8,327 nucleotides of DNA from UMGS882 sp045598975 (GTDB taxonomy: Bacteria > Bacillota > Clostridia > Oscillospirales > CAG-382), in assembly GCA_045598975.1 (NCBI GenBank), contig JAZRVE010000017.1:1-8327 (forward strand). The letters are read 5' to 3'. Positions 1 to 6,070 of the stretch are shown piece by piece (within the stretch, counting starts at the first letter, position 1; each line of letters starts with the position of its first letter). The notes beneath the pieces are model-generated. The model was given only the letters and a program-made list of their open reading frames with translations. It searched no databases and had not been told where the DNA came from. Position numbers and translations under genes: made by a program.

Positions 1-1
1 C

Positions 2-3000
2 GGTGCCGGCGGCACCGACAACGGGATCGTCAAGGTCAAAAAAGGATATATCCTGCACGATGCGATCTCCGACAGCGACGTCGAGCGCAGTCTCAGCAGA
101 GACTGGGCGGACGTGCTCGACAAAACTTCGTATTCCCTCACCCTGATACCCGAAAAAACGCCGGTGCCGGTCACTTATCTTGCCTACAACATCGAAACCG
201 ATGCGTATGAAGAAAAGACCCGCTCCAATTATGCCGCCCTTATGCAGGACACCGACAACTGGGAAAACGGTTGGTACGTGCTTGCGGAAAGCGGCTACAT
301 AGAAGGTCCCATCAAGGTAAACGGCTCCGTTAGTCTGATCTTAAAAGACGACTGCTCGCTCACGGTCTCCGGCGGCATCCACATCGCAAGCGGCAGCAGT
401 CTGACCGTCTATTCCCAGTCCCACGGCAATAATGCGGGCTCTCTCTTTGCCAACGGCGGCTCCTTCGGAAGCGGTATCGGCAGAGACGGTAAGCAGGCCG
501 GCGTCGGCAATCTTATCGTCCACGGCGGCAACATCACCGCACGGAGCTCTTCTCTCGCCGCCGGTATCGGCAGTGCCGAAAGCTTCGGCGGCTACGGCCG
601 CGGCACGCTGACGATGTACGGCGGCAGCGTCACCGCCGTCGGCGGTTCCGGCAGCGCAGGTATTGACGCCGCCGTCAGCTTTTACGGCGGCACCATCTCG
701 GCAACGAGCGGCGATGACACCATGCCCGGCATCGGCGGTTCCTTCACGCTTGCCGACGGTCGGGCGCTCATCGACCTTCCCCGCGGCGTCCGTATCGAAA
801 AGGAAGACTCTCAAAGCTGGCCGGACGTGCTTGACGGAGAATCGGTGTCCGTCGCCGCTTTTCCTGCCGGCGATCTGACGTATCTTGCCTATGACGAGAC
901 CGAAGGCCGCCTTACGGAAGAGGTCTGCCCGACGTATTCGTTCCTCTCCTCGGAAGCCGAAGAGCTGAATGCCGGTTGGTACGCGGCAGTCGGAACGTTG
1001 CCCGTCGACTGTTCTGTCATGGTAAAAGGAGACGTACATCTCATCCTTACCGATGCCTGCCGGGTAACGTTAAACTCCCTCATCGTCAACGAAGGAAACA
1101 GTCTCACGATCTACGCGCAGTCCGAAGGTTTTGAAAAAGGCTCTCTGCGTGCGAACGGCAGCAGTTGCTGTGCCGGTATCGGCGGCGGCGACGAAGAAAA
1201 CAGCGGCGCCATCACCATCTGCGGCGGTACCATATACGCCTACGGTACCGACTACGGTGCCGGTATCGGTACCGGCTACCACAGCACCGAGGAAAGCGAA
1301 CAGTTCGGCTTTGTGGAATACGGTCACACCGGTCCCATTTCGATCTACGGCGGCGACGTCCATGCGGTCGGCTCCGGCGACGGTGCCGCTATCGGCGGCG
1401 GCTTCGGCAGCAACGCCGGCGTTGTGACCATCTACGGCGGCACCGTGACCGCGATCGGCGGAAACTACGGAAACGATTACGCCTTCGGCGACGGCGGCGT
1501 CCCGGACGTCGACGATGCTCTTATCCTCGGCGACTGGCTCCGCGTTTATAACGAAAACGGCGAGCGCGTACTGCGCGACAAGGGATACAGTTGGCAGTAT
1601 ACGCTGACCGGAGACTATTACACCGTCGTTGCCACGCCTCTTACCTACCTTGCCCTCGACACCTCCGACGTGTCGTTCCGCCCGGTGATCCGCGAGAGAT
1701 ATCTGCTCGTTGACAAGAAAACGACCGAATGGAACGACGGTTGGTACGCCGTCGAAGGCACCGTCACCATCGACAGCCCCGTCAGAGTGAACGGCAACGT
1801 GAATCTGATCCTGCAAGAAAACTGCCTCCTTACGGTAAACGGCGGCATCCGCATCGAGGGCGAAAACAGTCTGACCGTTTACGCGCAGAACGGAGAAACG
1901 ATCGGCGCGCTGACCGCCATCGGCGGTGAAAAAGACGCCGGCATCGGAAGCGGCGCCTATGCGTATACCTACGATCCCGCCGGCGATCGCCTGACCGACT
2001 TCGGAAAGACCGGCTGCTTCACGCTCCACGGCGGTTCCGTCACGGCGCGCGGCGGCTATAATGCCGCCGGCATCGGCGGCGGCGAGGGCTGTGACGGCGG
2101 CACTACCGTCATTTACGGCGGTTCCGTCACGGCGGACAGCGGCAAGAACGCGGACGGCATCGGCTGCGGCTGGTTCGATTACACCTGCGAAGACACCGAC
2201 GGAGAGACCAAGACCGTGAGCAAGCCCGTCACCGGCGGCACGGTCAGACTTTACGGCGGCACCGTCCTTTCCAACGGCAAAAAGCCTCATGTCCACTCTC
2301 TCGTGAAGTTCCCCGAAAGAGATCCCTCCTGCGAAGCGGTCGGCTATACCACGACGCACTACTTCTGCGGCGGCGAAGACGGCTGCGGCAAGTATTTCTC
2401 CGATCCGCTGGGCGATCACGAGATCACCGAAGCGACCGCGAAGAGTTACGTGATCAAAGAATCCGGTCACAGCTTTACGAGCGGCATATACAAGGACAAC
2501 CAAGACGGTACCCATTCTCAGAAATGTATCCGCTGCGACGGATACGGCGACACCGCCGAACACAGCCACGAGGAAGGCGTCTACCATGACGCCGGAGACG
2601 GTGCGCATCACTATCAGGAATGCCTGGTCTGCGGCGCTCATACGATCTCGGAGCACAGCCACGAGGCGGCAAACTACGTTGACAACGAAGACGGCACTCA
2701 CTCCGTGAAATGTGACCTCTGCGGCGCACACAACGCGGCTGAACCGCACACATTCCACGACGGCGTCTGCCACGACAACGGGGACGGCACCCACTCATGG
2801 ATATGCCCCTGCGGCGCACACGACAAGCGGGAGGCGCACAGCTATGACAAAGGCGTTTGTGACTGCGGCAACGAGATTTCTCCCGTCACGTACATCGATT
2901 ACAACGACGACAACAAGGCCGTTTTAAGCAAGCGTTCCTCCTTCACGCTCGTGAGAGATTCGGACACCGTCTGGAAAAACGGTTATTACGTTCTGGACAC

Positions 3001-4060
3001 CGATGTCATCATCAACGCTCCCGTCACCGTGTCGGAAAAAGTATATCTGATCTTAAAGAATGACTGCACGCTGACGGTCAACGGCGGCATCTTCTTGGAA
3101 GACAACGCCATACTTTCGATCTGTGCCGAGCCTCACGAGGCGGGCACCGTTCCGGGCAAGCTGTTCTCGACCGGCGACACGGTTTCCTCCGGTATCGGCA
3201 GTACCTGGATCCTCGACTCCACGACCGGCATTAACGGCGGCACGATCCGGATCTGCGGCGGCATTATTTCCGCCAAGGGCGGTCTGGGCGCACCCGGCAT
3301 AGGTCCGAGTCTGTACGGGAAAAACTTTACCGTATCCGTATACGGCGGAGACGTGACCGCCGAAGCCGTTTCACTCGCCTCCGGCATCGGCACGGGCTAT
3401 CGCGCCTCTAACTGCACCTTCAACTTCTACGGCGGACACGTGAAAGCCATCGGCGGCGTCACCTCGTCCGGCATCGGCATGGGCAGAGAAAGCTCGAACG
3501 GCGTCGTCAATATATACGGTGGCTACGTGGAGGCACAGGCGGGCGGCTCTTCTCCCGACATCGGAACGAGCGGCAATTCCACCGACGGCATCGTCAACAT
3601 ATACGGCGGCAGCGTGCACGCGCTCAGCACGCAATACAATCCCAGCATCGGCAACGGTAAGAATACGGTGACGATAGGCGAAAAAATGGCGGTCTACAAC
3701 GCCGCCGGTGAGCTTATCACCCTGCAAGGCGACTCGACATGGGCGGCGATGCTCGCCGAATCCGGCTGCAAGGTGGTGGAAAAAGCGAGCGATTCCCTCA
3801 CGCTCGATCTTAACGACGGTTTCTATTCGGTCACGACGCACGGCGGGGACGTCGGCAAGGGGATCATCATCGCGGCGCTGTATGACAAGGAAAGCGCCGA
3901 TCTCGGGACGGTCGTCGAGCTGAAAGCGTTCGATCTTTTGCACGGTGAGATCCCGGCATGGTCGTTCGCCGGGGAAGGCGGTCTCATCAAGGTATTCTGG
4001 TGGGATTCGTTGGAACGCTTCCGCCCGTACTGTGCAGCACCGGAACGCAAGCCCGACTGA
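2..4060 (+). CDS. Large modular beta-helix-like secreted/surface protein, 5'-partial
   Basis: The reading frame is open from base 2 to the TGA at 4058-4060 (about 1352 visible codons), so the true start and any signal peptide lie upstream; the GTG at 113 is an internal valine codon. Four large modules are visible, opening near 173, 878, 1643 and 2888 with a TYLAY-like strand, then a GW/GYY motif, an LIL..(D/N)C.LTVNGGI strand, and tandem short units of the type YGG-V-A-GG-AGIG(G/S)G. This periodic Gly-rich pattern is typical of right-handed beta-helix surface proteins of gut Clostridia. A Cys/His-rich segment interrupts the pattern at about 2287-2880. The last about 60 residues, with KVFWWDSL..RPYC, match a C-terminal domain I know from many secreted Clostridia proteins. 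No LPXTG or SLH anchor is seen at the C-terminus. A carbohydrate- or cell-surface-binding role is plausible from family resemblance only; no catalytic motif is visible. It ends just before a strong terminator. Confidence 0.85.
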   Translation, partial: GAGGTDNGIVKVKKGYILHDAISDSDVERSLSRDWADVLDKTSYSLTLIPEKTPVPVTYLAYNIETDAYEEKTRSNYAALMQDTDNWENGWYVLAESGYIEGPIKVNGSVSLILKDDCSLTVSGGIHIASGSSLTVYSQSHGNNAGSLFANGGSFGSGIGRDGKQAGVGNLIVHGGNITARSSSLAAGIGSAESFGGYGRGTLTMYGGSVTAVGGSGSAGIDAAVSFYGGTISATSGDDTMPGIGGSFTLADGRALIDLPRGVRIEKEDSQSWPDVLDGESVSVAAFPAGDLTYLAYDETEGRLTEEVCPTYSFLSSEAEELNAGWYAAVGTLPVDCSVMVKGDVHLILTDACRVTLNSLIVNEGNSLTIYAQSEGFEKGSLRANGSSCCAGIGGGDEENSGAITICGGTIYAYGTDYGAGIGTGYHSTEESEQFGFVEYGHTGPISIYGGDVHAVGSGDGAAIGGGFGSNAGVVTIYGGTVTAIGGNYGNDYAFGDGGVPDVDDALILGDWLRVYNENGERVLRDKGYSWQYTLTGDYYTVVATPLTYLALDTSDVSFRPVIRERYLLVDKKTTEWNDGWYAVEGTVTIDSPVRVNGNVNLILQENCLLTVNGGIRIEGENSLTVYAQNGETIGALTAIGGEKDAGIGSGAYAYTYDPAGDRLTDFGKTGCFTLHGGSVTARGGYNAAGIGGGEGCDGGTTVIYGGSVTADSGKNADGIGCGWFDYTCEDTDGETKTVSKPVTGGTVRLYGGTVLSNGKKPHVHSLVKFPERDPSCEAVGYTTTHYFCGGEDGCGKYFSDPLGDHEITEATAKSYVIKESGHSFTSGIYKDNQDGTHSQKCIRCDGYGDTAEHSHEEGVYHDAGDGAHHYQECLVCGAHTISEHSHEAANYVDNEDGTHSVKCDLCGAHNAAEPHTFHDGVCHDNGDGTHSWICPCGAHDKREAHSYDKGVCDCGNEISPVTYIDYNDDNKAVLSKRSSFTLVRDSDTVWKNGYYVLDTDVIINAPVTVSEKVYLILKNDCTLTVNGGIFLEDNAILSICAEPHEAGTVPGKLFSTGDTVSSGIGSTWILDSTTGINGGTIRICGGIISAKGGLGAPGIGPSLYGKNFTVSVYGGDVTAEAVSLASGIGTGYRASNCTFNFYGGHVKAIGGVTSSGIGMGRESSNGVVNIYGGYVEAQAGGSSPDIGTSGNSTDGIVNIYGGSVHALSTQYNPSIGNGKNTVTIGEKMAVYNAAGELITLQGDSTWAAMLAESGCKVVEKASDSLTLDLNDGFYSVTTHGGDVGKGIIIAALYDKESADLGTVVELKAFDLLHGEIPAWSFAGEGGLIKVFWWDSLERFRPYCAAPERKPD
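2473..2875 (+). repeat. Cys/His-rich degenerate tandem repeats inside the large surface protein
   Basis: Within the protein, roughly 35-39-residue units recur with the core DN.DGTHS.KC..CGAH followed by an E/A-HSH/HSY block. CxxC or CxC pairs occur as CIRC, CLVC, CDLC, CPC and CDC, and each is followed after several residues by His pairs such as HSH. The unit length corresponds to about 105-117 bases. The pattern resembles the Cys/His repeat segments found between domains of other secreted Clostridia proteins. Metal binding by these Cys/His sets is inference; disulfide formation is the alternative. Confidence 0.75.
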
Positions 4061-4080
4061 TCCATTGAAGCACTTATATG

Positions 4081-4116
4081 ACAAAAACACCTGCCGACAT
4101 CGGCAGGTGTTTTTGT
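4081..4116 (+). terminator. Rho-independent terminator of the large surface-protein gene
   Basis: A perfect 16-bp stem (4081-4096 with 4101-4116) around the loop ACAT has a GC-rich core, CACCTGCCG/CGGCAGGTG, flanked by an A-run on the left and a T-run on the right. It lies 20 bases after the stop codon. Because the A-run and T-run are symmetric, it could also terminate transcripts arriving on the minus strand. Confidence 0.93.
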
Positions 4117-4117
4117 G

Positions 4118-4343
4118 CAGGAGAGACAAACCGCCTTTTTTCTTGCAAAAGAAAAAAGCAGGACAAAAAAGATTGCCGGGTGCCGCTGCACCCACTCCGC
4201 GCCGCTTGCGGCGGGGGGGAAACGATTCAACTTTTTCGTGTTGACGAAAAAGTTGCAAAAAGGCAACTTGGGGGCTCGCCCCCAAGTCCCCCGACGCCGC
4301 AAATACCGACTCCGCACCTCCGTGCTCCGTCGGGAGATTTGCG
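4118..4343. repeat. Hairpin-rich non-coding repeat element (probable interspersed repeat)
   Basis: Several stems follow one another. There is a 10-bp stem at 4135-4144/4149-4158 with a GCAA loop. A perfect 12-bp stem lies at 4228-4239/4244-4255 with loop GTTG. A perfect 9-10-bp stem lies at 4266-4275/4278-4287. An imperfect outer stem, 4298-4304/4337-4343, encloses the inner pairs CCGAC/GTCGG and GCAC/GTGC. No frame has a ribosome binding site or protein-like composition. Such strings of hairpins are characteristic of interspersed repeats in Clostridia genomes, but one window cannot show genomic copy number. Part of it (4128-4142) recurs inverted after spo0A. Confidence 0.6.
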
Positions 4344-4730
4344 ACGGTGCAATGCGTTATTACGGCAGCATCGGTGCAGAGCAAGCGCAAACTTCAAACC
4401 GTGCGGCACGGATGCTTTACATAGCACAAACGGCGGCATAGTTCCGGATATTCATGATATGCACAAAAGGATGGGCTATACAAGATGTTATTCTATCCGG
4501 CTTTGTGCCTCTGTCTGGCGCGTGGGAAGCCACTGCATGAAAAAGATATGCGGCACGCGCTCATAGTTTTGCGAGCGTTATGGCGACGGTGTCCCCTGAT
4601 CGTGGGATACTGCGGCGGTTGTTTCCGCTCGCTCACGCTCGCGAAATGGGTGCAGCGGCACACTGCCCGCTTGCGGCGCGATTTGAGTGAAGCAGCACAT
4701 TTTCCCCGAGCCGTAGGCTCGGGAATCGGA
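4344..4730. other. Intergenic region, no supported gene
   Basis: No ORF here has a convincing start signal or recognisable protein. The region holds a 15-base inverted match (4647-4661) to 4180-4194, a second copy of CCGCTTGCGGCG (4667-4678, also at 4202-4213), and an 8-bp hairpin at 4705-4712/4716-4723 with loop GTA. These suggest it belongs to the same repeat-derived tract as the DNA to its left. A structured non-coding RNA ending at the following terminator is possible, but I recognise no known RNA family. Confidence 0.45.
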
Positions 4731-4763
4731 GTCACCCGACACTTGTGGCGGGTGACATTTTTT
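4731..4763 (+). terminator. Terminator-like hairpin with T-run
   Basis: GTCACCCG (4731-4738) pairs perfectly with CGGGTGAC (4749-4756) across a 10-base loop that can itself form CAC/GTG, and is followed by ATTTTTTAT. This has the form of an intrinsic terminator on the plus strand. No annotated gene ends just upstream, so it either closes an unannotated transcript, insulates spo0A, or is the terminal hairpin of a repeat element. Confidence 0.6.
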
Positions 4764-4994
4764 ATATCATATTTATTTCTTTTTCGTGTCAGTTTTGTTG
4801 TGTCTTTACATTTATCTTAATATATTTGTTTCCGGTTTCGACGGCAGTCCTCCTTTTTCTTCTTTTCGGAAGGCTGTTTTTGCCGTATTTTGTGCGATTT
4901 TTTCGAAAAAATCGGAGATTTCCTCATATGCTTCCGTCGAATGAACGGGAAAATTCACATCTCTTACAAAATTAACAAAATGTTACAAAACGCC
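4764..4994. promoter_or_regulatory. AT-rich control region upstream of spo0A
   Basis: The composition changes sharply from GC-rich hairpin DNA to AT-rich sequence at about 4757. The region holds no supported gene. It contains the 20-bp palindrome at 4895-4914, heptamers related to the 0A box (TTCGACG at 4837-4843 and CGTCGAA at 4935-4941, in opposite orientation), and three phased copies of a TTACAAAA-like motif (4964-4971, 4972-4980, 4983-4990) directly before the -35 box. A role in controlling spo0A is inferred from position. Confidence 0.4.
4895..4914. promoter_or_regulatory. 20-bp perfect palindrome, candidate operator
   Basis: CGATTTTTTCGAAAAAATCG is identical to its own reverse complement. 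It lies about 80 bases upstream of the spo0A -35 box. It is not followed by a T-run, so a terminator is less likely than a binding site for a dimeric regulator. The regulator is unknown. Confidence 0.4.
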
Positions 4995-5023
4995 TTGAAA
5001 TTCTCGCTTTTACATGGTATTAT
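4995..5023 (+). promoter_or_regulatory. Sigma-A-type promoter of spo0A
   Basis: TTGAAA (4995-5000) and TATTAT (5018-5023) are separated by exactly 17 bases, close to the vegetative consensus TTGACA-17-TATAAT. The -10 box lies 55 bases before the spo0A start codon. AT-rich repeats lie immediately upstream of the -35 box and could act as an UP element. A sigma-H promoter, known for spo0A in Bacillus, was not recognised. Confidence 0.75.
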
Positions 5024-5078
5024 TTTTGACGGGACGAAAAAAAAAACCGAACATCGTAAAAAGAAAGGAGTTTTTCTC

Positions 5079-5876
5079 ATGGCAATTTCTTCTTCGCATT
5101 CTCCGCTTGTCCTGCTCGCCGACACCGACGCCGCTTTCCGCGCATCCTTCGGGGAGGCACTCGCCTCCGCCGGATTCTCTCTGCTCGGCGAATGCGCCGA
5201 CGGCAGGGAGGCCGTCCGCATCGCCAAATCCGGACATCCCGACGCCGTCGTGCTGGATCTTCTCCTGCCCGGACTTGACGGAACGGAGGTCATCCGCTCC
5301 CTGCGTGCCTCCTGCGCCGAGCCGTCCCCCGTTTTCATGATCGTCAGCGCCGTCAGCAACCCCGGGATGCTCACCGACGCCATCGCCGCCGGTGCCGACA
5401 TCTGCCTCATCAAGCCCTGCGAGCCCGCTCTCGCGGCGAACAAACTCAAACGCCTGCTCACCAAGAGCCGCGTCATGCCCTCTTCCTTCCGAAGCGAGCT
5501 CTCCGACATGGAAACGCAGGTCACCGGCATCATCCATCAGATCGGCGTACCGGCGCACATCAAGGGGTATCAGTATCTGCGCACCGCCATATTACTGACG
5601 GTGGAAAACCCCGACCTCATCAATTCCATCACCAAAGAGCTCTATCCCACCGTCGCCAAGGAATACGGCACCACCTCCTCCCGTGTCGAACGTGCCATCC
5701 GGCACGCCATCGAGGTCGCCTGGGACAGAGGCGACGTGGATACCATCAATTCCTATTTCGGCTACACCGTGCAAAGTGCCCGCGGCAAGCCGACAAATTC
5801 GGAGTTTATCGCGCTCATCGCGGACAACCTGCGCTTGCGCAACAAAATGAAGGAAGCCGCCGTCAATTTCCGGTAA
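5079..5876 (+). CDS. spo0A: Sporulation transcription factor Spo0A
   Basis: This 265-residue response regulator is the master switch for entry into sporulation: phosphorylated by histidine kinases or a phosphorelay, it dimerises and binds 0A boxes to activate or repress early sporulation genes. The receiver domain spans about residues 8-125, with phosphoacceptor D60 in VVLDLLLPGLDG, S90 as the conserved Ser/Thr, and K112 in LIKP. The Spo0A_C DNA-binding domain (about 150-262) is very close to the family: GVPAHIKGYQYLR, then the recognition-helix region SSRVERAIRHAIEVAW, then KPTNSEFIA near the end. The length fits the usual about 260-275. The ATG at 5079 was chosen because AAAGAAAGGAG ends 8 bases before it; the frame is open farther upstream but without such a site. 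Oddity: the acidic pocket reads ADTD (residues 14-17) where ADDN is usual. It is probably transcribed alone from the promoter at 4995-5023. Confidence 0.96.
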   Translation: MAISSSHSPLVLLADTDAAFRASFGEALASAGFSLLGECADGREAVRIAKSGHPDAVVLDLLLPGLDGTEVIRSLRASCAEPSPVFMIVSAVSNPGMLTDAIAAGADICLIKPCEPALAANKLKRLLTKSRVMPSSFRSELSDMETQVTGIIHQIGVPAHIKGYQYLRTAILLTVENPDLINSITKELYPTVAKEYGTTSSRVERAIRHAIEVAWDRGDVDTINSYFGYTVQSARGKPTNSEFIALIADNLRLRNKMKEAAVNFR

Positions 5877-5893
5877 GCGCCGCTCTAACGCCC

Positions 5894-5950
5894 CCGCCAC
5901 GTCGAGGGAAACCCTCTCCCTTTTTCTCACAAGAGAAAAAAGGCGGTTTT
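5894..5950 (+). terminator. Branched terminator candidate after spo0A
   Basis: CCGCC (5894-5898) pairs with GGCGG (5942-5946), enclosing two small hairpins: GAGGG/CCCTC (5904-5908/5912-5916, loop AAA) and TTTTTCTC/GAGAAAAA (5921-5928/5933-5940, loop ACAA). TTTTG follows the closing stem. It begins 17 bases after the spo0A stop codon. The T-run is short and the inner stem AU-rich, so efficiency is uncertain. The bases 5935-5949 are an inverted copy of 4128-4142, so this may be a repeat fragment used as a terminator. Confidence 0.45.
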
Positions 5951-5966
5951 GTTCAGCAAATTTCCC

Positions 5967-5995
5967 TTGATATTTCTCCCTCTGTATGTTACAAT
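5967..5995 (+). promoter_or_regulatory. Sigma-A-type promoter of the amidohydrolase gene
   Basis: TTGATA (5967-5972) and TACAAT (5990-5995) are separated by 17 bases, a near-consensus vegetative promoter. It predicts a leader of about 70 bases before the ATG at 6071. It supports independent transcription of the downstream gene from spo0A. Confidence 0.75.
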
Positions 5996-6002
5996 GCAGT
6001 TG

Positions 6003-6040
6003 GGTATGTTTCTCCTCCCGCGGGAGCGAAAGCATATACC
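6003..6040 (+). other. Stem-loop in the 5' leader of the amidohydrolase mRNA
   Basis: GGTAT (6003-6007) pairs with ATACC (6036-6040), TTTC (6009-6012) with GAAA (6028-6031), and CTCCC (6015-6019) with GGGAG (6022-6026), giving one long imperfect hairpin between the predicted transcription start and the ribosome binding site. There is no T-run, so it is more likely an mRNA-stabilising or protein-binding structure than a terminator. It matches no riboswitch family I recognise. Confidence 0.4.
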
Positions 6041-6070
6041 GTGTTTTTGAAAAAAGGGGGCTATGAAGAA

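Noticed and set aside
113..115. GTG at 113 as the start of the large surface protein.
   Set aside because: The frame is open to base 2 with sequence that continues the repeat pattern, and no ribosome binding site precedes the GTG.
1070..2794. Long minus-strand ORF opposite the surface-protein gene (574 codons), plus shorter arginine-rich and alanine-rich ORFs nearby.
   Set aside because: Compositional shadows of a GC-rich repetitive coding sequence: biased Ala/Val/Asp or Arg content, no start signals, no recognisable domain.
2..4060. CRISPR array, suggested by repeated GC-rich units.
   Set aside because: The units are degenerate, in frame and of variable spacing: protein repeats, not identical repeats with unique spacers.
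4485..4820. Plus-strand ORF of about 111 codons in the intergenic tract.
   Set aside because: It reads through the repeat hairpins and the terminator-like stem, has no ribosome binding site, and its sequence is what the repeats encode by chance.
4669..5078. tRNA, rRNA, 6S, SRP or RNase P RNA, or a known riboswitch upstream of spo0A.
   Set aside because: None of the hallmark motifs of these RNAs was found in either strand.
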